From an uncultured Senegalimassilia sp. (GTDB lineage: Bacteria > Actinomycetota > Coriobacteriia > Coriobacteriales > Eggerthellaceae), in assembly GCA_937925385.1 (NCBI GenBank), contig CALEWN010000333.1, forward strand, positions 1 through 13,221: a stretch of DNA of 13,221 nt. Reading direction: 5' to 3'. Below the pieces are notes generated by a model, which was not told the origin of the DNA, did no database searches, and saw only the letters and a program-made list of their open reading frames with translations. Of the stretch, positions 5,777-12,715 are shown one piece after another. A program made the position numbers and the translations under genes. Numbering within the stretch: position 1 is the first letter of the stretch; each line of letters opens with the position of its first letter.

Positions 5777-7936
5777 TTGCATATGAGCAGCCATCTGAAG
5801 AACATCGAGGGTATGGCAATGGAGGGCAAGCTGCCCGAAGTGCGCCTTGCGAACACGCCGTTTCGGGTGGTCAGCCCATATGAGCCTTCAGGCGATCAAC
5901 CGCAGGCGATCGAAAAGCTGGCCCAGGGTGTTGAGGACGGGCTGCGTTATCAAACGCTGCTAGGCGTCACTGGCTCGGGCAAAACGTTTACCATGGCGAA
6001 AACCATCGAAGCGGTGCAGAGGCCTACGCTTGTCATGGCACCGAACAAGACGCTTGCCGCCCAGCTTGCAGGCGAGCTGAAGGAGTTCTTCCCCGATAAC
6101 GCGGTGGTGTATTTCGTCAGCTACTACGATTACTATCAGCCAGAGGCGTACGTGCCCTCGTCGGACACGTTCATCGAAAAGGATGCCTCCATCAACGAAG
6201 AGGTTGAGAAGCTGCGTCATGCGGCCACTAGCGCACTGCTGTCCAGGCGCGATGTTATCGTGGTTGCTTCGGTAAGCTGCATCTAACGTATACGCAGCCC
6301 TATGGTTTATGCGGGCATGGCGGTGTTCGTTGACAAGCAAAAAGAGACAGATCGCGACCAGATGATCCATGACCTTATCGATATCCAATACGATCGTAAC
6401 GATTATGAGCTGAAGCGCGGCACGTTCCGCGTGCGTGGAGACAATCTGGACGTGTTCCCGCCGTATGCCGACAATCCGGTGCGCGTGGAATTCTGGGGCG
6501 ATGAGATAGAGGAGATCTCGGAGATAGACAACGTCACGGGCGAGGTTTTACAAACCTACGAGGCGCTGCCCATCTGGCCGGCCTCCCATTACGTGACGGC
6601 GCGCCCCAAGATGGAGCACGCTATCCAAACCATCCAAGAGGAGCTGCGCGGGCGCTTGCAGCAGTTCAAGGAAGAGGGCAAGCTGCTTGAGGCTCAGCGG
6701 CTGGAGATGCGCGTGAACTACGATCTTGAGATGCTGGAAACCATGGGGTTTTGCAGCGGCATCGAGAACTACTCGCGACATCTTGATGGGCGTGAGCCCG
6801 GAGAGCCTCCGTATACGCTGATCGATTACTTCCCGGACGATTTTCTGTGCATCATCGACGAGAGCCATGTGACGGTGCCTCAAATCCGCGGCATGCATGA
6901 AGGAGACCGCAGCCGCAAAATCACCCTGACCGAGCACGGGTTCAGGCTGCCTAGCTGCTTGGATAACCGCCCGTTGCGTTTCGACGAGTTCGAGGAGCGC
7001 GTGCCGCAGTTCGTTTACGTATCGGCAACGCCCGGCGATTATGAGCTGAAGGTCAGCCAGCAGCAGGTGGAACAGATCATCCGTCCAACCGGCTTGTTGG
7101 ACCCCGAGATCATCGTGCGCGGCAGTGCAAGCCAGATCGACGACATCATCGACGAGGCGAAGGAGCGCGCCGACCGCAACGAGCGCGTGCTTATAACCAC
7201 GCTTACCAAGAAGATGGCCGAGGACTTGACCGATCATCTTCTGGACCGCGGTATACGCGCCCGCTACATGCATAGCGATATAGGCACGCTTGAACGCGTG
7301 GACATCCTGCGTGATCTGCGTTTGGGCAAGTTCGACGTGCTGGTGGGAATCAACCTGTTGCGCGAGGGCCTGGACTTGCCTGAAGTGACGTTGGTCGCCA
7401 TCCTCGATGCCGACAAGGAAGGCTTCCTGCGAAACCAGCGCAGCCTGATCCAAACCATCGGGCGTGCGGCGCGCAACGCGAACGGCCAGGTAATCATGTA
7501 TGCCGATAAGACAACCGATTCCATGGACCTGGCCATCACCGAGACGCGCCGTCGTCGCAGTATCCAGATGGAATATAACGAAGAGCACGGCATCACGCCC
7601 AAAACGGTCACGAAAGCGGTCGTCGACATCATGAGCTACGTGCATGGGGAAATGGGCGACGTGTCGTCCGAGCAGGTGAACATGCAGCTTGCCGAGCTAT
7701 CGCGCGAAGAGGTGCTGCGCGTCATCTCCAGCATGGAGGAGGACATGGCGGAAGCGTCGCGCAATATGGACTTCGAGGAGGCGGCGCGGTTGCGAGACGA
7801 GGTGGTGCGCCTGCGCGCCGGCGTGGAAGGCGAAAGCGAGGCGGATGTGCTCAAGGACCTGAAGAAAAGCGCGCGCAAGGGCAGCGCATTCGGCAATCGC
7901 AAGAACGCGGCGTACGGCAGCTCGCGCAGGTCGTAA
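5777..7936 (+). pseudogene. uvrB: Excinuclease ABC subunit B, interrupted by an in-frame stop
   Basis: UvrB is the damage-verifying helicase-like subunit of nucleotide excision repair; it receives DNA from UvrA and recruits UvrC. The first open part (5777-6286, 169 residues) has the Walker A loop GVTGSGKT (63-70) and the DNA-clamping beta-hairpin region [11 protein letters not shown] (117-127). It ends at TAA 6284-6286 right after SVSCI. The same frame continues to 7936 and is open from there, with IDESH (Walker B), TTLTKKMAED, GINLLREGLDLPEV, TIGRAARN and a C-terminal UVR motif (about 7730-7815) for UvrC contact. No base is lost or gained; the family's Y-G-L/I-G-S-P reads stop-R-I-R-S-P. Neither part holds a full ATPase site, and the ATG at 6302 has no ribosome binding site. 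The start is TTG 5777 (GGAGG 6 nt upstream) or ATG 5783. Sequence error or readthrough remain possible. Confidence 0.9.
6284..6301 (+). other. In-frame stop and clustered substitutions in the uvrB YGxG motif
   Basis: The six codons from 6284 are TAA CGT ATA CGC AGC CCT. The conserved UvrB residues here are Tyr-Gly-Leu/Ile-Gly-Ser-Pro, so three of four adjacent codons are changed while the reading frame and length are kept. Bases 6287-6294 form an exact 8-bp palindrome, CGTATACG, and GCTGC/GCAGC arms (6276-6280, 6294-6298) flank the site. The flanking code reads normally on both sides. Confidence 0.85.
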
Positions 7937-7982
7937 AGCTGCGGTTGTTCGTCGATCGTGGGTTGATAGGGCGATTGCGGTG

Positions 7983-8019
7983 GCTTGCTTTGCCGGCGCG
8001 GGGCGCTGGCAAAGCAAGC
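7983..8019. terminator. Strong hairpin after uvrB, possible terminator
   Basis: A 12-bp perfect inverted repeat (7983-7994 with 8008-8019) continues through a G-U pair into GCGC/GCGC with a GGG loop, giving about 17 bp of nearly unbroken stem. It lies 46 nt after the uvrB stop between convergent genes. No T-tract follows on either strand, so intrinsic termination is uncertain. Confidence 0.45.
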
Positions 8020-8162
8020 ATGCCTCGCATGCTGCGGTGCGGGTGATAGCGGCAGCGGCTGCGTAGCGCTTGCCTGCACCGGTAATTCGCGCGGGGCAGA
8101 TCGCATGCCGCGCTTAGCGGTGGCGGTTTGCGGCTTGCGCAGGGCGGGGGATGTTGCGTATG

Positions 8163-8203
8163 GGCGGCAGCTTGCAGCCTTGCGGCCCTGCAGCGTTGCC
8201 GCC
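8163..8203 (-). terminator. Compound hairpin just after larE, possible terminator
   Basis: A 7-bp outer stem (8163-8169 with 8197-8203) encloses a 5-bp inner stem (8173-8177 with 8188-8192). It ends 9 nt beyond the larE stop on the minus strand. No U-tract is present, so its role as a terminator is inferred from position only. Confidence 0.35.
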
Positions 8204-8212
8204 GTATCCGGT

Positions 8213-9052
8213 CTATTCGGAAACGTTTTGGTTCAGGCTGCCGGTGCGATAACCGTCGGCGTCGATGGTCACGTAGGCAAACCCTGCATCGTGTATGCGC
8301 TCGGACAGATCGGTGGATATCAGCGCGTCCATAAGCGCTGCTCGCTGTTCGGGGGCCGCCTCGATACGTGCAAGGTTCCCATGTGCGCGACAACGGACCT
8401 GATGAAATCCTGCATTCATCAGGGCATCTTCAGCGCATTCGACGGATCGAAGCTTTTCGGCGGTGATGGTCTCGTTATAGGGGATGCGGCTTGCAAGGCA
8501 CGCGTAAGAAGGTTTGTCCCAGGTTGGAAGGCCGAGCTTGCGGGACAGGGCGCGAACATCGGCTTTCGATAAGCCTGCAACCAGCAATGGGCTGTCCACC
8601 TTTAACTCGCCAAGCGCTTTGAGCCCGGGGCGGTAATCGCCTAGGTCGCTGGTATTGGTGCCTTCGACTACGTATGGTATTCCTAGATGCGCCGCCTGGT
8701 CCATGATGCGGGCGAACAATGCGCTTTTGCAAAAGTAGCATCGGTCTACGGGGTTCTCCGCGAAGCCTGGTATGGACAAGGCGTCAATGTCCATCACCAC
8801 GTGGCGGATGCTGCGTTCGGTGCAAAAATCGCTTGCTTCGCGGATCTCTCGCGCGGGAATCATCTGCGCGCGAGCGGTGATGGCAACGGCGTTGTCGCCT
8901 AGCGCGTCGGCGGCAGCGCTCAGCAGCAGGGTGGAGTCCACACCGCCGGAAAACGCTACGGCAACTGCCCCCAGTTTCGCCAGGTGCTCCTTCAGGGCCT
9001 TGTGCTTTTCGGAAAGCTCAGCGGGCAGCGGGGCGGAGGTGTCGGTGCTCAT
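8213..9052 (-). CDS. larE: LarE-like ATP-dependent sacrificial sulfur transferase
   Basis: LarE adenylates pyridinium dicarboxylate mononucleotide and donates sulfur to it on the way to the nickel-pincer nucleotide cofactor of lactate racemase and other LarA-family enzymes. The 279-residue protein has the PP-loop SGGVDS (35-40) for AMP formation, a CxxC pair in DRCYFC (C105, C108), and C185 in SYACLASR. The last corresponds in position and context to the catalytic cysteine of Lactiplantibacillus LarE that gives up its sulfur. The length is normal. The ATG at 9052 has AAAGG 6-7 nt upstream. larA, larB and larC are not in the window; the gene lies 89 nt after the GH25 gene on the same strand and may share its transcript. 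The family is certain; the cofactor made here is inferred. Confidence 0.88.
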   Translation of the reverse strand: MSTDTSAPLPAELSEKHKALKEHLAKLGAVAVAFSGGVDSTLLLSAAADALGDNAVAITARAQMIPAREIREASDFCTERSIRHVVMDIDALSIPGFAENPVDRCYFCKSALFARIMDQAAHLGIPYVVEGTNTSDLGDYRPGLKALGELKVDSPLLVAGLSKADVRALSRKLGLPTWDKPSYACLASRIPYNETITAEKLRSVECAEDALMNAGFHQVRCRAHGNLARIEAAPEQRAALMDALISTDLSERIHDAGFAYVTIDADGYRTGSLNQNVSE

Positions 9053-9141
9053 GAACGGCCTTTCGCGTTGCGGATGATTGCGTTACGCACGCTAGCGCAT
9101 CAAGTTAGCTTCAGGTTTTGCCGAGCGCGGAGATTTCGCGT

Positions 9142-10197
9142 TTACAACATATCGGTGAAGCGCAGGTTCATGTCGACGGGGGTGGAGATTCCCGCCACGC
9201 TTCCGGTGTTGCTGTACTGCCAAAGCACGAAGTCGAATTGGCCGGAAGGCTGCAGCGCGTTGTACTCGGCAAACCAGATGGGGCGGTTACCCAGGCTGTC
9301 CAGGTTCATGCGGGCGATATCCACTTTGTTGCCATATACCATGGAGCGGTATCCTGCCTGCTCAACGCGTTGACAGAATGCTAGCGCGGCTGCTGTGAGG
9401 GTGTCGCGGTCCACGTTGTTCCCGCGTGCGTTCACCGTCGTATCCTTCTCATGGTCGAAGGTTATGGGAAGGTCGAGTTTGCGGCCGTCAAGTTGGCTTA
9501 ACACGAAGTCGGCCTCCTCTTGCGCCTCTTCGGTGCTGGTGGCTTGCGAGTAGAAGTACACGCCGGTCTGCAAGCCGGCATCGGTCGCTCCTGCAAGATT
9601 CTCGTTCAAGCGGTCGTCCGCGAACAGCCCGCCTTCGGTGGTGCCGCGGTAGCCGGCTCGCACAAAGGCGAACTGGATTCCATCGTTTGCAACCTGCTTC
9701 CAATCGATGACGCCCTGCATCTCGGACACGTCGATTCCCGTCTGCGACTTTTCGACCTCGTTCTCGGAGTATGAGAACCTGCCGTTTTGTTGGGAGAGCC
9801 CCGAGAAATCGTAAGGGCTGACATAGGGCTGCTTCGTATTGGCCGAGTGGGAGGTTTCTTCCTGCGACGAGCCGTTGAGCAGCGCCGATGTCGCTTTGCA
9901 TGCGGATACGCCGACGTCAATTAGCGGTAGCGCGAACATATGGATGACAATCGGCTTGCGGGCGCTGGCGTTGCGACGCGGGCGCTGTTGAGGGTGAGTC
10001 GATCCGGACCGCATGGATGCGTTGCGCGTCGACGGAGAGGTGCGGGATCGTGCAGATGCGTTGCCCATCGGTGTTGATACCCGGGGCTTCGTGGACGCGT
10101 TGCGCGTTGATGATGAGGTTCGGGCTGATCGCCCGTTGCGATGCTGAGTTTTCATAAGCGCTATGGTAGCAAACAGCATCGTGTGCAGCATGCCCAT
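9142..10197 (-). CDS. GH25 lysozyme-like cell-wall hydrolase with repeat-rich N-terminus
   Basis: GH25 enzymes cleave the beta-1,4 link between N-acetylmuramic acid and N-acetylglucosamine in peptidoglycan. The 351-residue product has the domain at about 154-348: GIDVSEMQG with D156, then FVRAGYRG, GVYFYSQA and FDHE with the probable catalytic E250, then the C-terminal WQYSNTG. Residues 16-80 are Ser/Arg/Thr-rich and include three 13-residue repeats (30-68). A hydrophobic stretch (82-99) ends in VSAC, a lipobox-like sequence, so C100 could be lipid-modified; otherwise the stretch is a membrane anchor with the enzyme outside. The start is uncertain: ATGs at 10197, 10191, 10179 and 10155 all lack a good ribosome binding site, and a stop at 10231-10233 bounds the frame. 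It could be an autolysin, a spore- or division-related enzyme, or an anti-competitor lysozyme. Confidence 0.85.
   Translation of the reverse strand: MGMLHTMLFATIALMKTQHRNGRSARTSSSTRNASTKPRVSTPMGNASARSRTSPSTRNASMRSGSTHPQQRPRRNASARKPIVIHMFALPLIDVGVSACKATSALLNGSSQEETSHSANTKQPYVSPYDFSGLSQQNGRFSYSENEVEKSQTGIDVSEMQGVIDWKQVANDGIQFAFVRAGYRGTTEGGLFADDRLNENLAGATDAGLQTGVYFYSQATSTEEAQEEADFVLSQLDGRKLDLPITFDHEKDTTVNARGNNVDRDTLTAAALAFCQRVEQAGYRSMVYGNKVDIARMNLDSLGNRPIWFAEYNALQPSGQFDFVLWQYSNTGSVAGISTPVDMNLRFTDML
9994..10110 (-). repeat. Three degenerate 39-bp tandem repeats in the GH25 gene
   Basis: Near-identical GATGCGTTGC-like blocks begin at 10016, 10055 and 10094 on the plus strand, exactly 39 bp apart. 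In the protein they give three 13-residue units (residues 30-42, 43-55, 56-68), each with Asn-Ala-Ser at the same place. The whole-codon period keeps the frame if copies are gained or lost. Confidence 0.75.
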
Positions 10198-10450
10198 CCA
10201 TGGTATGAGCGCGGGGTTTCCAGATGCCGTTCATAGTGATTTCCAGCCGCTGGCGCGCGTTAATGCCGATGACTCAAATGATACTAACTTACTTCTAATA
10301 TGCTCATCTCAGTATTGTTTTAACCTGATGCGCACGCTCTTGCAGGCGTTGTTGCGCGTGATCTTGGGATGATTGCGCGCTTATGCAAGCAAGCAGGCGA
10401 TCGTCTCGTTGGGGAAGCGGGACGCGATAAGGTGAGGATGGGAAGCTACG
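10198..10450. promoter_or_regulatory. Divergent intergenic region between the GH25 and Rrf2 genes
   Basis: The stretch 10265-10325 is clearly richer in A and T than its surroundings and contains -10-like strings on the plus strand (TAATAT 10296-10301, TATGCT 10299-10304) and on the minus strand (TAGTAT, TATCAT near 10278-10286). It probably holds the promoters of both divergent genes and could be bound by the Rrf2 protein, but no clear -35/-10 pair or palindromic operator could be assigned. Confidence 0.4.
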
Positions 10451-10867
10451 ATGATGGTTTCAACAAGGGGGCGCTATGCCCTGAGGCTTATGATCGATAT
10501 CGCCAAGCAGGGGGAGGCGGGAGCGCTTGTCACCATGAGGCAAGCCGCTCAGCGCCAGGGGCTTTCCGTTAAGTATCTTGAGCAGCTAGGCGGTGCGCTT
10601 GTGCGCGCCGATGTGTTGAAGAGCATTCGCGGCGTGAGCGGCGGTTACTATCTGGCTCGATCGGCAGACCAGATCCGCATCGGCGATGTGCTGCGCGCAA
10701 CGGAAGGCTCGTGCATGCCGGTTGCATGCATCGATAACGAGGGGAAATGCGACAACGCGGAGGGATGCGAGGCCCGCGGATTCTGGCATGGCATGGGGGC
10801 TGCGATCAATGCTTACATCGATCGAGTCACGCTTGCCGATGTGCTGGAAGGGAATGTAGGGGCGTAG
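10451..10867 (+). CDS. Rrf2-family transcriptional regulator with probable Fe-S cluster
   Basis: Rrf2 proteins (IscR, NsrR, RsrR, CymR) are small dimeric winged-helix repressors, many of which sense iron-sulfur status, nitric oxide or redox state. The 138-residue protein opens with the family signature STRGRYALRLM (4-14), has the recognition region SVKYLEQLGGALVRADVLKSIRGVSGGYYLAR (39-70, shown only by its ends: SVKYLEQL, SGGYYLAR), and a cysteine cluster C88, C93, C100, C106 in the position where IscR and NsrR bind their cluster. Two ATGs lie in tandem at 10451 and 10454; the second gives the usual N-terminus length, and GGGAAG at 10440-10445 serves either. No cysteine desulfurase or suf/isc gene is adjacent, so its targets are unknown; autoregulation or control of the divergent GH25 gene is possible. 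Confidence 0.85.
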   Translation: MMVSTRGRYALRLMIDIAKQGEAGALVTMRQAAQRQGLSVKYLEQLGGALVRADVLKSIRGVSGGYYLARSADQIRIGDVLRATEGSCMPVACIDNEGKCDNAEGCEARGFWHGMGAAINAYIDRVTLADVLEGNVGA

Positions 10868-10913
10868 CGGATTTACCGGGCGCGGAAAACGCCGTTGACG
10901 ATCGGTTCCCGTA

Positions 10914-10960
10914 AACGCACCGGGCCGCAGCTTACACGCTGAGGCCCGGTGCGTTCGCTT
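10914..10960 (+). terminator. Terminator of the Rrf2 gene
   Basis: A 13-bp perfect stem (10914-10926 with 10943-10955) continues past a G-A mismatch into CAGC/GCTG (10928-10931 with 10938-10941), followed by CGCTTTGT. It lies 46 nt after the Rrf2 stop. Confidence 0.8.
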
Positions 10961-11093
10961 TGTCATAGCTGCTTCGTTTCGTGTTCGTGCGCAAAAATGA
11001 GCAGTTTCACCCACGCAGGCGATTACGTCCCATTGCGAACGGGGGCTCTCTATTTTGCCGTGGCCATCGTTCGGGCCGTTGATGCCTAATGGG

Positions 11094-11164
11094 AAAACGT
11101 ATCGAGCCGCTGTCTTTATGACGGCGGCTCGATGTGCGCCCGGCGCCTGTCGGCTGCCGGGCGC
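11094..11164 (-). terminator. Tandem terminator hairpins after the MoxR gene
   Basis: Reading the minus strand, a 9-bp GC-rich hairpin (11136-11144 with 11156-11164) begins 12 nt after the MoxR stop. It is followed by a second stem of 10 bp plus a U-G and 3 more pairs (11101-11114 with 11120-11133) and then ACGTTTTC, a short U-tract. The interval 10961-11093 to its left shows nothing recognisable. Confidence 0.75.
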
Positions 11165-11176
11165 GTGATGTCTACG

Positions 11177-12688
11177 CTATTCCTCGTCAAGCGCGGTCTG
11201 CTTGATGCGGGCGGCAAGGTCGGCGCCGCGGTCGCCGAACAGAAGCGCGCTGTTGTGCTTGAAGAAGCGCTCGCTTCCGTGTGCGTTGATAAACGCCATG
11301 CTGTAGCGGTTCGCGGAAAGGTCGGTGATGAGCAGCAGCATCTCCTGGCCCTCGCCAAATGCCTGCTCGGCGAACGCCAGCGCCCGGTCAAGTGCCTGCT
11401 CGCCCTGCTCGACGCGGCTCTCAAGACCGCCGAGCATCTTGGAGAACGCTTCCTTGACCTGGTCGAACGTAAGCGACCCGGTTTGCGCTCCCAGGTGCTG
11501 CGCCTGCTGCAGCATGTCGATGGCGCGCTCGTAGGAGCGATACTTCTGCTCGGACAAAAGCCCGCTTGCGCGGTCGGTACGCAGCAGACGGCGCACCTCG
11601 GTTTCCTGCGCGCGCACCTCCTCGGTGGCGTCGGCTGCGCCTGCGGCCTCGAGCTTGTCGCGCATGGCCGCAAGGCGCGGGTGCGCGAACTCCACGGCAC
11701 CCTCCTCGAGCACCGCTTCGCGCAGCACGCCTGCAAGCGCGTCGGAAAGCAGGCCCACCACCGATACGCGCTCATCGAAGGGCGCGGCCTGGGCGCGCTC
11801 GATCACTTCGGGGCCGGCCGTGCCTGCAAGCACGCGGTCCACCTGGTAGTCGGCGCGATACTTCGTGAACAGGTCGTAGTACACGGCGAAGCGCTTGGCG
11901 ATCTGGGGCGCCTGCACGTATTGGCCGATGAGCACCTCGTCGACGGGCAGGTCCTGCGCCTCGTAGAGCCTGATGGCGCTCGACAGGTCGTCCCAACCGC
12001 GCGCCGTGACGAATTCCTTGCCGTCGGGCGTGGTTTCCAGGTGGTAGAAGTGGTCCTGCTCGACGTCGAGGTAGGTGATAACCGCCGGATGCACGCCGTG
12101 GCCGAGCGCATAATCGCGCCATGCCTGGAAGTCGGGCTCCACGTCCAGGCGCTTCAAGCGGTCCCATGTTGCCAGGTCGAAGTCGCGCGCCGTGCGGTTG
12201 TACTCGGGCGGGTTGCCTGCCGTTACCACGATCCAGCCCTCGGGAACCTTGTGGCGGCCGAACACCTTGTACTGCAGGAACTGCAGCATGGCGGGCGTGA
12301 GCGTTTCCGACACGCAGTTGATCTCATCGAGGAACAGGATGCCCTCGCGATGCCCCGTCTGCTCGATGGCATCGTAGACCGCGGCGATGATCTCGCTCAT
12401 GGTGTATTCGGATACGTCGTAGGTTTTCCCGCCGTATTCCTTCTGCGCGATGAACGGAAGGCCCAGCGCGCTTTGGCGCGTGTGATGGGTCATGGAGTAG
12501 GAAACGAATCCCACCTCAAGCTCTTGGGCGATCTGCTCGACGATGGCGGTTTTGCCGATGCCGGGCGCACCCAGCAGGAAGATGGGGCGCTGGCGCTGCG
12601 GCGGCAGGGCGTAGCCGCCGAACTCGTCTTTGGCGAAATACGCCTGCATGGTGTACTTGATCTGCTGTTTCGCCTGTTGGATATCCAT
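11177..12688 (-). CDS. MoxR-type AAA+ ATPase
   Basis: MoxR proteins are AAA+ ATPases thought to act as chaperones that load cofactors or remodel complexes together with VWA-domain partners. The 503-residue protein has Walker A GAPGIGKT (40-47), Walker B ILFLDE (117-122), a sensor-1 Asn in TAGNPP (N159) and a DRLKR segment (177-180 region) typical of the arginine-finger side. This core ends near 200. The remaining 300 residues are helical and Glu/Ala-rich in composition, ending in a segment (447-497) I cannot assign, so the protein is longer than the common 300-350-residue MoxR. The ATG at 12688 has AGGAG (minus strand, 12694-12698) 5 nt upstream. It follows the VWA gene by 27 nt on the same strand, clearly one operon. 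The exact client is unknown. Confidence 0.88.
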   Translation of the reverse strand: MDIQQAKQQIKYTMQAYFAKDEFGGYALPPQRQRPIFLLGAPGIGKTAIVEQIAQELEVGFVSYSMTHHTRQSALGLPFIAQKEYGGKTYDVSEYTMSEIIAAVYDAIEQTGHREGILFLDEINCVSETLTPAMLQFLQYKVFGRHKVPEGWIVVTAGNPPEYNRTARDFDLATWDRLKRLDVEPDFQAWRDYALGHGVHPAVITYLDVEQDHFYHLETTPDGKEFVTARGWDDLSSAIRLYEAQDLPVDEVLIGQYVQAPQIAKRFAVYYDLFTKYRADYQVDRVLAGTAGPEVIERAQAAPFDERVSVVGLLSDALAGVLREAVLEEGAVEFAHPRLAAMRDKLEAAGAADATEEVRAQETEVRRLLRTDRASGLLSEQKYRSYERAIDMLQQAQHLGAQTGSLTFDQVKEAFSKMLGGLESRVEQGEQALDRALAFAEQAFGEGQEMLLLITDLSANRYSMAFINAHGSERFFKHNSALLFGDRGADLAARIKQTALDEE

Positions 12689-12715
12689 GGCTGCTCCTTG
12701 CTCGATGGGGTAGTG

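Noticed and set aside
6281..6293. Invertible 13-bp segment flanked by GCTGC/GCAGC that could switch uvrB on and off
   Set aside because: Inverting it removes the stop and places a Tyr at the right position, but the following residues become Val-Arg-Cys instead of Gly-X-Gly. The arms are only 5 bp and no recombinase is near.
6548..7645. 365-codon open frame antisense to uvrB
   Set aside because: It lies entirely opposite conserved UvrB motifs and has no recognisable domain.
7985..8572. 195-codon plus-strand frame after uvrB
   Set aside because: It begins inside a hairpin and runs antisense to larE; the composition is that of a shadow frame.
9917..10234. 105-codon minus-strand frame overlapping the start of the GH25 gene
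   Set aside because: Although it starts with ATG upstream, its product has no recognisable features, and the GH25 frame continues into a real domain while this one does not.
11566..11868. Arg/Pro-rich plus-strand frame opposite the MoxR gene
   Set aside because: It is antisense to a well-supported coding frame and has extreme composition.
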